Shown: positions 9,653-24,027 of the stretch, in pieces
Layout of the letters: every line of letters begins with the position of its first letter
Position numbering within the stretch: the stretch's first letter is position 1
NCBI GenBank assembly: GCA_023515745.1
Contig: JALECJ010000003.1
Coordinates: forward strand, 129,001-193,000
Direction of reading: 5' to 3'
DNA: 64,000 bases
Source of the DNA: Amoeboaphelidium protococcarum
Lineage: Eukaryota; Aphelidiomycota; Aphelidea
Program-made: the position numbers and the translations under genes
Notes under the pieces: generated by a model
The model's database searches: none
What the model was told of the DNA's origin: nothing
What the model saw: only the letters and a program-made list of their open reading frames with translations

Positions 9653-12314
9653 ATGACTCCTCCGCTGCGGGCCACTCTATAAATGACAAGCACCGACTCT
9701 GACAGGAAGCATACGTCTCTTCCACACAACAATCGATCGCGTATCACCAGGTCCACGGGCTCTCTCAATGCTCTGAGCTTATCCCCAGATGCAGATTTTG
9801 CCGTCATTGCTGGCAGAGAAGTCTTGCGAGTAGTATCGCTTGTCAGCGGTCAGATGGATGAGGTTATCAATTTGCGGAGTGGTGCTAAAATCAATCTGAA
9901 TGCATCCAGCAATGATGTGAACTGGTCACCCACTTAGAAGAATATTATTGTGACTGCAGCCACTAATGGTGCTATTGTCATTTGGGATATCTAAAAGCAT
10001 GGTACGATGAAGCAGGACAAGATCATTAATGAACACTCTCGCGCTGTGAACAGAGTCAAGTTCCATCCGGGGGAACAGCAGATGTTACTCAGCGCCAGTC
10101 AGGATGGGACGGTTAAGCTGTTCGACTTGAGAGTGAAAGATGAGGCCCAATTGACATTTGAAGGTAAGAGTGAAAGCGTGCGCGATATTTCATGGCATCC
10201 ACGGCAATAGTATCACTTTGCGGCCGCTTTCGAGAATGGTACTTTGTAGCGATGGGACATTCGACAGAGCAAAATGTATGAGCGGCGCATTAATGCACAT
10301 AATGGACTGTGTCTATCTATAGACTGGCATCAAGATGGTCGATATTTGGCTAGTGGTGGAAGAGATAAATTGATTCAGGTTTGGGATTTTGAATCTGATA
10401 CTAGGAAACCTGTGAGCACTATTTAGACAATAGCGAGTGTTGTAGCTGTTGGCTGGCGACCACATGACACAGCTATGATGAATTATGGTGGTGCGGGTAG
10501 TGGTTATAATAATGTATACAGCGGTGGCAATAGCTCTTAAGACTTGACCACGGAATCCAAGTATATGTAACACTCATCTTACATTGCATCGTGCTCTCTA
10601 CTTTCTGATCATCGCATTAGCGTGTGGAATTTGGATCGACCTCATGTTCCGTATTACACCTTTGAGGATCATAGTAATTCAGTCACTAATTTCCAGTGGA
10701 AAGGTTCATCAACTTTGTATTCAGTGTCCAAGGATCGCTGTTTGATTATGAATTAAATGGAAACTGGTAATGATAGCGGAGAAGATGCCGGAACTGGGTA
10801 TAAAATTTCCGACTCTCTTAGTATGAATAGTATTGCCTGGGATATGCATGAAGATTCCGTTATTGCGTCTACCAAGTATTTGAATTCACCTGGAGGTTAT
10901 ACCGATTCAGTGTCAAGTAATTCTCACTCGTATTCTCATGATGCAGGCGGTCAGTAAAAGGCGTCATCTTCCCTTTCTGGTAGTAATAATAATGTCTCTA
11001 GTGTTAATATGAATACCAAGAGTAAAGATTCTCTAATGACTTGGAGTGGATCCACCATCCCCTCTCTATTATCAAATACTATCCTGGCAATTGGAAAACA
11101 GAATTAGACTCCATAATAGTAGACCACCTCTTCTTCGCAGTAATAACAAAATTCATAAACTCAGGCATAAGGTTCTCAGATCCATCAGTATGGTCAAATG
11201 CAATCTACTTTGAATAGCAGTGGTGGTAGTGGCTCATCGTACCATGAAGATTATGAATCTACAAGGCTGAGTTCATATTTTGCGCGTAAAATTGGCCGCA
11301 GAGCATAGTCTAACGCGTCACAGTCAGCACAATTGTAATAACAAAAGTTATAAAAATTTAGAGAGTTGCGATTGTAAATATTTGATCCTCAAGACTATCA
11401 GCATTTAGATGTCTATTAAAATGATGGAGTGTTACCCTTTAACGTCGATCAAGATCCTGAGTTGTTTAAGACATTGGTGTAGAATTATCGGCTACCTGCA
11501 ATAAATTAGCTTAATGATGTTAGTGGTTGTAAAAATGTCAGTGTTATATGCGCACACAATGCTCAGATATGCTCTGATAATGATGCACTTGCAGCTGGCC
11601 ATATCTGGTAGATTTTGTTAGAGTTGACGAATACTTAAAGCACATCATATTCTGAATGGAATCAGTTCTACCGAGAGCTCTTACTATTCTTTATTGAAAA
11701 TGACGATTATCTCCACTTTTGTATGGTCTTTATACTGTTACATTCATAGCTATCCTGCGAAGATAATTAACTGGCTCAACTGCTGACAATGATGAAGATA
11801 TCTGAAAGTCTCGCTAGCATGCATTTTTAAAAGCTTATAGGTATGTTTATTATCATCCATCATGTAGCCATTATCTTTATCCATATAGCACGCGTATTGT
11901 TGTTGTAGATTAGTTGCACAGATTTGAGCTATTTGTAGATGCGACCAAATTCATTAAGCTATGTCCTCTACCAAGTGTACTTTAGATGAATGCCGGTTCC
12001 ACGACAATGTATCCCGCGTGTGGAAGATGTAACAGACAGTTGCCTTCTTAGCGATCTTCTTGCCTTAAATGCGGGGACGATTCTGCTGTATGCTGCATAT
12101 GGTAATATTGTATGTTCTATTAATGCTAAAGATTTCTCATCATTTAAATCAATGTATGTAAGTAATGTGTAGTTTAAAGAGAGTTGAAAGTTAGTATTAC
12201 GTCTACTGTAGAGAATGTAATCACGGTGGTCACGTTGAATGTGTGCGCAATTGGTTCTTACACTCTGGCTCACAAGAGTGTCCCGCTGGATGCTCTCACC
12301 TTTGTATTATATGA
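9653..12314 (+). CDS. WDR24/Sea2 homologue (SEACAT/GATOR2 subunit)
   Basis: An N-terminal beta-propeller (residues about 30-370) with clear WD blades such as LLSASQDGTVKLFDL and YLASGGRDKLIQVWDF, a Gln/Ser-rich middle, and a C-terminal zinc module: CGRCNR, CLKCGDD, CCIC, then YCRECNHGGHVECV and CPAGCSHLC. This is the WDR24/Sea2 arrangement; the family acts at the vacuole or lysosome in TORC1 nutrient signalling. Two introns are needed: 11841-11908 (68 nt, GTATGT...TTGTAG) and 12102-12172 (71 nt, GTAATA...GTGTAG); both restore the zinc-binding frame and the CCIC knuckle. Spliced length is about 840 residues. An alternative start is the in-frame ATG at 9683. Confidence 0.88.
11841..11908 (+). 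other. intron 1 of the WDR24-like gene
   Basis: GTATGT 5' site and TTGTAG 3' site, 68 nt. Removing it joins QKLI-D to QLHRFELFVDATKFIKL, a stretch continuous in WDR24 relatives, and fixes the frame. Confidence 0.75.
12102..12172 (+). other. intron 2 of the WDR24-like gene
   Basis: GTAATA 5' site and GTGTAG 3' site, 71 nt. Splicing creates a split Cys codon (TG|T), giving the zinc knuckle CCIC with 11 residues before the next Cys, close to the spacing of the family. Confidence 0.78.
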
Positions 12315-12674
12315 AATAGTCTGAGTATATATATTTTTAGATTACCCTTTGCATTGGCTCAATAACATTCTTGGAACGGCAAGTATTTTGTATTTCATAG
12401 TAGTAAAGCGCGAAACTAATATGCTTCCATATCCACTCCATCTTCAGCCATGAACTTCATTTATCATCATGATTATATATAGTAGGCAGTAAGATTTGAA
12501 GGAGCATGAGTTGGATCGGGAAAGGAGCATCGCTTTTCTATCGGTAAAACCGCTTGCCGACCTGTCGCCTTTTCTCTCTTAGCTATAATTCTGAACACTA
12601 TCGATTCCGCCTCATAGCTTGTAACTCATTATAGTAACAGTATTAGAACATTTATAGTGGATAAAAGTTAAAAT
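12315..12674. other. intergenic, promoter of the deubiquitinase gene
   Basis: 360 nt without a gene. It contains a TATATATA-like tract at 12328-12334 and T/C-rich sequence around 12530-12580. Nothing else recognised. Confidence 0.4.
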
Positions 12675-15554
<2,880 letters not shown>

Positions 15555-15605
15555 ATAACATGGCATTATAACACTTTTGACAATTTGCTATATTTTGAGT
15601 TAACT

Positions 15606-15606
<1 letters not shown>

Positions 15607-15646
<40 letters not shown>
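15607..15646. repeat. tetranucleotide microsatellite (TTAC)10
   Basis: Ten perfect tandem TTAC units in the spacer between the deubiquitinase and protease genes, about 50 nt after the deubiquitinase stop codon. Confidence 0.97.
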
Positions 15647-15647
<1 letters not shown>

Positions 15648-15803
15648 ATGCGGCGATTACAAATAGATGGCTGACTGATCGATGAAAAATCAAAAGAAGC
15701 GACGACGAGCATTGAATTCCCACGCCATCGCCTTTCGCTCTTCATCCCGTAATTTTGATCTAACGTACAATTCTATACGAAAGATCTCTTACATGAGATA
15801 GGA

Positions 15804-17006
15804 ATGTTGCATACACCATTTATCTCTGTTGGAGTACTATTGCTATCGCTATGTAGTGCGCAAGCTAAAATTATCAATGTCCCTGTGCAGAAATTAAATC
15901 TCACCATTCAATAACTGGAGGCGATGGGCGATGTGAACGATCAAGGCTTCATGGGTGCATATTAAAAGTATTTTGCCGCGCATGATGATGATGATGATGA
16001 TAATGACGACATTGACGCGGCTTACAAGGTTGGCGTGCCATTGAGCAACTATTTGGATGCGCAATACTTTGGTAATATTAAGTTGGGTACCCCAGCGAAG
16101 GAGTTCAAGATGATCTTTGACACTGGCTCTTCTAACCTGTGGGTGCCTAGCAGCAAATGCTTTTCTCTGGCTTGCTTGCGCCACACGCGTTATAATTCCA
16201 GAAGAAGCTCTACTTACCACAAGAATGGCACTAAATTTGAGATTACATATGGATCAGGATCTGCTGCCGGTTTCATATCCCGTGATGTCTTGGACATGGG
16301 TGAGGGGTTGAAGGCTGAGGTTGATTTTGCTGAAGTCACCAAGCTTCCCGGTCTTGTGTTCATTTTCGCTTAATTCGACGGTATTTTTGGTCTTGCTTAT
16401 CCGCGTATAGCCGTGCAGCAGGTGGTACCTCCTATGTATCGCTTTGTCGAAGAGGGTCTGTTGGACCGTGCAATGTTCTCCTTCTATTTGAATCGTGCCT
16501 CAGATCCATCTTAGAAGAATGGTGTCATGACTTTGGGTGGAGTTGACCCGCAGTATTATACTGGTGATATCACGTACCTGCCTGTTAGTCGTCAGGCTTA
16601 CTGGGAAGTGTAGATGGACACTCTGATCATGGGCGATGAAAATATGGAGATGCGTCGTGGTGCTGCTATTGATACCGGTACCTCTCTGATTGCATGTCCA
16701 TCCAAGGATGCTGATCGTATTAATGAGAAGCTGGGTGGTTTGCGCCTACCTACTGGCCAGTATCTGGTGAACTGTGCCGAAGTTCCATCTATGCCTGATA
16801 TAACTTTTGTGCTTAGCGGCAAGAATTTCACCTTGTCAGCATCTGATTACATTTTGAACTTGCAAGGACAATGTCTGAGCAGCTTCTTTGGCTTGAACCT
16901 GCCGTCCGGTATGGATTTATTTATCGTTGGCGATTCATTTTTGCGCAAGTTCTACTCTGTGTATGATTTGGAGAACAATCAGGTTGGTTTTGCCAATGCC
17001 GTCTGA
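15804..17006 (+). CDS. pepsin-family aspartic protease (saccharopepsin/cathepsin D-like)
   Basis: 400 residues, intronless. A signal peptide (about 1-21, LLSLCSAQA end), a propeptide with an unusual run of Asp before the mature part (about 62-70), then the mature start region [18 protein letters not shown]. Both active-site motifs are intact: DTGSSNLW near 105 and DTGTSLIA near 289; the flap YGSGSAAGF is present. Length and order match vacuolar proteinase A or cathepsin D. Likely vacuolar or secreted. The C-terminal [18 protein letters not shown] block is typical of the family. Start is the first ATG preceding the signal sequence. Confidence 0.95.
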
Positions 17007-17219
17007 TCAAGTCAAGTGGTTCAAGGTAAATATTGCATACTTTTGAGAATATAAAGTTTATTTATGCAGAATCGTCATCATCATTTTGCTTGTTATATAT
17101 GATCATCATCTTCTTTACAATCTTCAATTCGTATAAAAACAACTTCAGCACCATCCACTAATGCTATAACGAATTGAGAACATTCGGCCGGTCGTAACGC
17201 GAACACGTCAATAGATTAA

Positions 17220-17963
17220 TCAGAATATCTACACGCAAACAACTATTGAACGCGTTAACAATTAATCGCTCAGAATTAAAAAAATATAATTTTACTCAAG
17301 CACCTTGTAGATGTAGAACGGTTCTGTAGGATTTCTCTTGCTAAAGGCTGAATTTGGTTTCCATACAGAGTATAGACTGGTATGCTCACCCTACTATACA
17401 CTTTGAATAGTTCGCCGAACAATGTAGCCTTGATTTTTAAGATGGGAATACGCCTACACACATTCGCTAAAGAATTGCGACAAGAATATACATAACAATC
17501 TTACCACGTATTCAGAGAGGGAACAATCTCCACAGTTGAGCAACAGATCAAAGCACTGAGAAACTGATAGAACAGAGTCGCGATGCCAAAGTACGAGATT
17601 ACATCTATCCACTTGATACAAAACTTCTTCAGGATACAGATACACACCTCGTCGTTAAGTAGAACTAGCATCCGATGTCTATAGTCTATCACTATCTATA
17701 TCGCGACCGCTAATCCCACACGTATCCAAATGTTAATTTCGATTGTGTATCACACGCGCCATCCGAATCTCTTCATCATACACAGCCTCACTGATATCAT
17801 CCAAGCAACTGGATTATCGTTGCGAAATCGCGGAGTACCATTCCTGACGAAGCTATTGAAGCTTCAATTCCTCTTCACCGGATCCGCTTGGAAAGTTTAA
17901 TTTCGCAAATACAGTACCATTATTATCAGGCGTCTATTAGATTTAAGAATCTTTTTAATCCAT
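17220..17963 (-). CDS. SEN54: tRNA-splicing endonuclease subunit Sen54
   Basis: About 230 residues after splicing. The conserved block GVYLYPEEVLYQVDRCNL, then LSVSQCFDLLL, SLSEYVAYSHLKNQGYIVRR and VWKPNSAFSKRNPTEPF follow the Sen54 pattern. Sen54 is the structural partner of Sen2 in the complex that excises tRNA introns. One 51-nt intron (17454-17504, GTAAGA...GTGTAG) interrupts EYV/AYSHLK; it is in frame, so retention would add 17 residues, but splicing restores the conserved helix. The start ATG at 17963 begins MDQKDSQIQQ. The gene lies 129 nt downstream of the MSH2-like gene on the same strand. Confidence 0.82.
17454..17504 (-). other. 51-nt intron of the SEN54 gene
   Basis: GTAAGA 5' site and GTGTGTAG 3' site on the minus strand. 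Its removal joins SEYV to AYSHLKNQGY, a continuous helix in Sen54 proteins. Confidence 0.72.
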
Positions 17964-18092
17964 CCTGGTGGGTAAAAATTCAGCGGAGAATAAGATCCGA
18001 AAGGAGTTCAAAGATCAACGCAATAAAAACATAAGAAATGTAACGCACTAAATACATGGGTAGATATATAAACACGAATAAAAAGTCATTCT

Positions 18093-20051
18093 TCATTCTT
18101 AGAGGACATCCAGCAGATATTAATTAGACTGCTTTTTGGCGTCAAGTTCAGATAGCAATGTCAGAACAGCGTTTTCATCGTTGCGTTGAGAAGCCTCAAG
18201 GATTGATTATAGCAACTTGTCCCCTTCCTCCAACTACTGAGCACCGTATTTCTGCACTTGCTTCTAATAATACTATTCATATGATTCTTCATAGCCATTC
18301 TCCAGTTCATATACTTTCTCTTCAGCCATGCGAACAACTTCTGATGGGAAGCGGACACTCTTGGCCACATGAAGCCCAAAACTCTCATCGCAGACACCCT
18401 TCTCCACCTTGTAGAGTAGTGTCAACGCATCAGCATCACCATCGATAGCATTCTCATTGACTACTGCAGAAACGTGCAAGTTCACTACATTACTCAGCTG
18501 ATGAGACAGTGTAGTTAATTCATGAAAATGAGTGGCAAACAGAGTATAACACTTGATTTCAGATGCCAAATGCTCGGATATTGACCAAGCAAGTCCGAAA
18601 CCATCATACGTACTAGTACCACGGCCCAATTCATCAATAATCACCAATGACTTATCGGTAGCCTGCTGCAGAATAGCAGAGGTGTCAAGCATTTCAGCCA
18701 TGAAGGTAGACACTCCTTTCAGCTACTAATCGCCAGCACCAATGCGGCACATTATAGAGTCAAATATAGGCAATCTGGCGCTGGTACATGGCACAAAACA
18801 ACCAATCTGTGCCATAATAGCAATCATTCCAATCTATCTGATATAAGTACTCTTACCGCCAGTATTAGGACCAGTGATAATGGCAAAGTTGCTAACATTC
18901 TTGATCAACTCCACATCGTTGGAAATAAAGTTGCCATTCAATTCAACGAGAGGATGTCTTGATCCGACTAAATTCACACCTTCACCATCATCATCAGAGC
19001 TGTAAAATTTCGGCATCACATAAGAGGAACTTGAATTGACTGCAATATGCGCAAAAGTCAAAATAACGTCAAGGTGTGCAACAACTTCACCGACAGACCG
19101 CAGAGGATTAGCGAAATCTGAACATTCTGATATAAAGTTCTTCACCAGAGAAGTCTGAGCAGTCTGATAAGACTCTTGAAGGTTCTTGTACTATTTGCTC
19201 AGCTTTCTTAATCGCTAGGTGGTGAACATTATACCACTCTTTTAAATAGACAACTCGATGTACTCACTATTACCTTGGATAAGCCTACCGTCAGTCCGGG
19301 TAACTCTCAAGTGGTGACCGTGTAAAGTATTCTATTCCAGCTTCAACTTCTTCTCCAGCTCCACGCCGAGATCGCCAGCGACAGCGGCAGCTTCCTATTC
19401 AATCGCTGATAGGCAGGATTCCATGTCTTGGCGGATGATCATCAAACCTTCGTCATTATCACTACGCACCATGTACTAATGATTCAAGGCGGCGGACATA
19501 TCAATGGACTTTTCAACTTTAACTTTGAATGGCTCAAGTTATTGGATATTGTCTTTCAGTGTGGATAGATAAGTGTCCTTCAATGCAGCCAGCGATTCCG
19601 GTGAAAGTGAACCATAACTATCATACTAACACGCATCCAATGCTTCAAATATCTGCAGAGATTTCAGAAGGGCATCGTAACAATTTACAAAATCCTCCAG
19701 CTGAGCCTTGCCACTAGATATCTTATCAGATAGCCGCACAAGATCAGTCAGTCCCTTCATTAAATTATCCCTGATCTCGAGACGTAACGTGGTGTCGGCA
19801 ACGAACATTTCCACCAGCACTAGTCTAGATTCTATGCTCTTTCGGTCGACCAGAGGATGAGTTAGCCACTGGTAGAGTAACTTGGACCCGCCAGAGGTCT
19901 TGCACTAATTCAGAAATCCATACAAACTAGTCTTGCCCTTATCAACACCGCCAGCTAAAGAATCAGAACCACTCTGAGGAATGATATGCAAAGCCTACAA
20001 CGCACTATCTTCAAGTCTCATGCAAGATTCAATTAAGTTTTAGACAGTCAT
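18093..20051 (-). CDS. MSH2: MSH2-like mismatch repair ATPase lacking domains I and II
   Basis: 652 codons, intronless. It begins near the lever domain ([35 protein letters not shown]), continues through the clamp, and has a full MutS ATPase: [15 protein letters not shown] (Walker A), [46 protein letters not shown] (Walker B) and FATHFHELT. ATPase residues match MSH2 rather than MSH4, 5 or 6. About 300 N-terminal residues, holding the mismatch-binding and connector domains, are absent. Only 356 nt separate the start from the next gene, with no room for them. It may be a real truncation, or the 5' part was lost or moved. An ACGCGT box lies 168 nt upstream. Confidence 0.85.
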
Positions 20052-20407
20052 TATTGTAATCAATATATATATATATGCTTAAGAAAGTCTTTCTAACCAA
20101 GTATAAATCTCCTCAATAGAGTATAGAGAGCAAGTAATGAATTGAATTGAGAGAAGATGAGACGCGCTCCCCGTTTCAGCTCTGTTCCCGAGCAATGACA
20201 CGTTTCAGGTGATAATAGACGCGTTAAAGAGGTACAGTAGTTGAGCTATGTGTGGGTGGTGTTACAAAATGCTCAGCTTGTCCAGTAGTACTGGTTGACT
20301 AAGATGTGCAATGAATTCAATTATATCATAAAACTGTAATGTCGAGTAAATATTCTGTTTAATAAAAAGATGCATCATTGAGTGTCATCAATAGATTCAT
20401 CTGCATT
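20052..20407. other. intergenic between the kinase and MSH2-like genes
   Basis: 356 nt. All minus-strand frames were checked for the missing MSH2 N-terminus; nothing resembling it is present. Contains an ACGCGT box and a short TATATA tract just before the MSH2 start. Confidence 0.5.
20219..20224. promoter_or_regulatory. ACGCGT (MCB-like) box upstream of the MSH2-like gene
   Basis: A perfect MluI cell-cycle-box core 168 nt upstream of the start codon. In yeasts this box drives G1/S expression of replication and repair genes, including MSH genes. The motif is frequent throughout this window, so function here is only suggested. Confidence 0.3.
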
Positions 20408-21621
20408 TCAATTCCCGTTTGGGTTAAGAAAGCCTTGTGTGAACGCGACATTCAACAACTAATCATAGGATGGACGCTCCTAAGGATTGCGCCGTATACA
20501 ATGGGCAATAATGATTGCAAGTTGCGCCAACTCTTTCTTTGAAAATAACTAAGGCTTCACATTTGCTTGCAAGGCCTTCAGTATGGCAAATGCATCTTGA
20601 CGAAATTCTCCACTACCGAATTGCCCCACATCTCCCGAGAATACTACTGCGATGGATTAGTTTGAATGGCGAGATCAAACAATGTTACACCCAATGGATA
20701 GACGTCAAATCGTTCGTGTAAAATTAATTAATCGGCTTCTGGTGGCTAGTAGCCTTCAGTGCCACCAACAAAGTCCTTTGCGTTTACATTATTAAACTTT
20801 TCAGCGCTTCCAAAGTCGGAGACTAAGAGTTGATACGTGACAGGATCAAACAGGAGATTCTACGGTTTGATATCACAGTGTTGATAACCTTTAGCATGAA
20901 TGTATCTTAGAGCCATTATTAGACCATATGTCCATTGTTTAAATAAGTGAGCATTTACCACTGGCAGCACTTTGACCACTGGCAGCGAGATGGGATAGAC
21001 TGCAATTTCGCTGTCTTTCCAATCAAACTTGTCCAACAGGCGCGTTATATATTGAAGCCCCGGATCTTATCTACTAGAGCTCGATTCTCCATACTACAAC
21101 TAATTCAAGTCTTCTAATACTGCAATCTCATTCTGCAGCTGATCAGTAGCGTCAGAATAATACGCGATTTTTAAAGCAACCAACTGTTGCGTTTTATGAT
21201 CAAAGGCTGAGTAAACTTTTGAAAACTGACCATCGCCCAGCATTTCGCGCAGTTCATACCGGAATTTGGCAAAATCTCCCGGTACAAGATTTAATTCAAA
21301 GTCGCTTTCATCAATGTCCAAATGAATGTACGGAAACCACTCCACCGTCTCAGATGCTGCCACAGCCTCCGCATTACCAATGTAATAAAAACGTGTTTAT
21401 TCATTAACTTCATTCCATTCAGACTCGCTAAGGCATCCTCGGAAATAGACTTTCATTGTCTCTGCGTCAAGACCGTCTTGTATCTGTTTCACGGCACTGT
21501 TATATGCATTGTAATCACAGTCGCGCGCATAATTCGAAATAGTTAGCGGAGGATTAGCAAGCAATGCTTACTACACACTGACAATAGTGATTAAAGCGAG
21601 ATACTCTAGTGCAATACGCAT
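20408..21621 (-). CDS. protein kinase with signal peptide, predicted secreted or luminal
   Basis: The frame opens with MRIALEYLALITIVSVQQALLA-type hydrophobic start (residues 1-22, signal-like), a region of about 95 residues with Cys (RDCDYN, FRGCLSES), then a kinase domain from about 120: GDGQFSKVY (Gly loop), VALKIAYY (Lys), HCDIKPQNLLF (catalytic loop, C replacing R of HRD; Q is TAG), SDFGSAE (DFG) and GGTEGYQPPEA. The final part (RRNPQERPSYDQLL) is in another frame; a possible 35-nt intron at 20613-20647 (GTAGTA...GGTAG) or a frameshift reconciles them. The 3' site lacks the TGTAG seen elsewhere, so this join is uncertain. Substrate unknown. Confidence 0.72.
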
Positions 21622-21837
21622 TCTATAAATTATAAATATAAAGCCAATGCTTTTTATAAAAGAGAAGTAAATGATTTAGATAACTCTGACGCGACAGTCT
21701 CAGTTTCACATGTCTCAATCTCATGATTTCTTGTTGTTGGTTACGTTGGGCGACTTCAGACCACGAGGGCGCGATTCCTAACAGCCGTTCACGAGTCGAA
21801 ATTGCTACCTAAATCGCTGTACAATATATCAATGAAA

Positions 21838-22113
21838 ATGTCTGCTTTTATTGAACAGGAATTGTAGAGTTTGGAGGAAATAAGTCAGTCTGTTGTCAGC
21901 TGTTAGATAGAGTCTTGCGGTGAATAAGAGGCTGTCATCAAAGTTCAAACGTTAGAATAGGAGACTCTGCGCATTCAGCTCACACAAAAAGGGTATAATC
22001 TAGATGGGAAATATTTCGAGTCACTGCATCAGCTACTGATAAAAAAGAGTCCACTCTATTAACAAAAATTCAACCAATCCTTAGCGTCAAAACTGGAATC
22101 ACTGCTCAACTAA
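21838..22113 (+). CDS. GSKIP-domain (DUF727) protein
   Basis: About 91 residues if the UAA at 22111 terminates. The block VQTLEQETLRIQLTQKGYNL, then KYFESLHQLLIKKSPLYQQ and FNQSLASKLESL match the GSKIP domain, known in animals to bind GSK3 and PKA. No UGA occurs at the expected end; the next in-frame UGA is at 22687, about 570 nt further and antisense to the whole 3' part of the PHD gene. The natural end therefore seems to be UAA at 22111 or 22120, although UAA is Gln elsewhere. The gene meets the PHD gene tail to tail with an overlap of about 15 nt. Confidence 0.6.
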
Positions 22114-23745
22114 TTGACATAAATCAAATATAGTCTCAGGTTCTTGCATCTATTTTTCTGGACTTTAATTCTACTAATTATCACTAGGACTCTCAGTACT
22201 CGGCTATTAATGAGCAGACTAAGTAGATTAACGCCGCATCTTCTCTACATACAGTGGACGAGAGCAGGTCCAACAGGAAAAATCATCTTTATCCCAATTA
22301 ATTCTATGGCGAGAATATTTATCTACACAGGCTATATGCTTCCACACTTGACACTAAGAGCAGCTGACTAATGGACTTCCATCATCGTAATTCATTTATC
22401 GCACATTGCAGTAGCAATCAAAGTACCAACTCTGAGGTTAGCTGGTCATAGTGAGAGAATCACCAGCTATTTCAGACTTTTTCCTTTTCTTTTATTTGAT
22501 CACACCATCACCACCATCTGTGCCAGTATTGGTACTACTATTAACATTGTTCTATTTTCTAGCCTTTTCCTCAAGCTTTAATTACTTTTATTACTCTGCA
22601 TGCAGTCTGCGCGATTCTTCCAGAGCTTTTTTCTCTTGACTCTCAATAAGCTTCTACTCACGCTCCATCATTCGTCGCTCCCTATCTGATGGACCAGGTG
22701 GACGTGTCTCTACAGCCACTGGTGGAGCAGAACTCTTAACAGCCTAACTCTTCGCTTTATTTTAAGCACTTGGACCAGGCTATGTCTACTACTACTACTA
22801 AACTTCCGGTGTAGGCTTTCTATTAGAACTCCTAGTGGTGACTCGTAGACTCCGCAATTACTCCAACTTGAGCCTCTAATTCTTCAATCTAAACTCTTCC
22901 TCAATGTGCTCAATAACTTATGGAGCACACTCTTTCACTATACGATCATAAAGTGCTCGGTCAAATTTAACTGCTGCTGAAGGCTTGGCAGATTTTATAT
23001 TAGTATGCTACAATTCACCTAATCTATTGGCAACATCTTACCACTCTGATAAAGTGCCACAGAGAAGTTGACATTTACCGCGAGCATCCGGAGCAATCTT
23101 GTACAATCTATTGTCATCAAAGAGATAATAGAATTCCGATTCTGCATAATTAGAACCAAGAGGCTCCACTCTGAGCATAACTTCCTCTTCAAAATCATCA
23201 GCATCCGCATCGATAGCTTTACGACGTTTAAGCAAGCGAGAGGGATCAACCAAAAGCACAAGTTCAGACAGGGAGTATAATAGTAACACTTTACATTCCG
23301 GATCCCATTTAGATGTATCCTCAGTCTTTACTCTATCAACCCATTCTTTATATTACTCTAAACTCTAGGCATTTTACTTTTACAAATTAATTCCATAACC
23401 AATATTCCGCTTATGGTATTTGTTCCAGTCAACGTTCATGACTTGATTAACGTAGAGCAGATCATGTTCAAACTGATCCAAAGTCATCACCAATTAACTT
23501 TAGAAATTCTCTCTTGAAATGATATTAGGACTAATCATTCGCATCATTTTCATGATAAAATTAACGTAATCATTAATAAGCTCCTCACTACCTCCTATAA
23601 TCATGGTCTCTAGTTCATCCGTACTAAAATCATCATCCTTCTCCAACTTGATGGCTGCGCTAAACGTGTGCATAAACTGACTCAATGCAGCAAACTGCCA
23701 CATCTGTCTAACTTCATTCAAAGGGGATTACTCAACTTCCATCAT
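22099..23745 (-). CDS. DDT/WHIM-type chromatin protein with C-terminal PHD finger
   Basis: 548 codons, intronless. The N-terminal region (VRQMWQFAALSQFMHTFSA ... DDDFSTDELE) resembles a DDT domain, followed by a WHIM-like segment (YYLFDDNRLYKIAP near 210), a charged coiled-coil with many UAR-encoded Gln (320-430) and a PHD finger near 450-500: CYC ... CSQC ... WKHIAC ... FSCWTC (C4HC3). The combination suggests an ISWI-type remodeller partner or histone-reader protein in the nucleus; the exact orthologue is not clear. The start ATG at 23745 is preceded in frame by a UGA at about 23790. Confidence 0.72.
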
Positions 23746-24027
23746 AGCACTATCTTATCGTTGTTCTAAGACGAATTCCTCAAGTAATAACCGTCAATGA
23801 ATAATTAAACTTTGATGATACAGTAGAAGGAAAGAAATATATATCGAGATTTTGAGTTGAACAAAGTACAGTAAAGGAAAAAGTTAAGAAGGATCGCTAA
23901 GTGAGAGGAAAACGATGTTCCGTTAAAGAGAGATGCATCTGCGATAGGCAATCTCAACATTTTGTAAAATGGGCACCACATAATTGAAATCTAAAACACT
24001 GTATAATGCGGTATTGAGTAATGAAAA

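Noticed and set aside
11841-11867. A 27-nt intron ending at the first TGTAG
   Set aside because: Its length is a multiple of three and leaves the zinc module out of frame; the 68-nt version fits.
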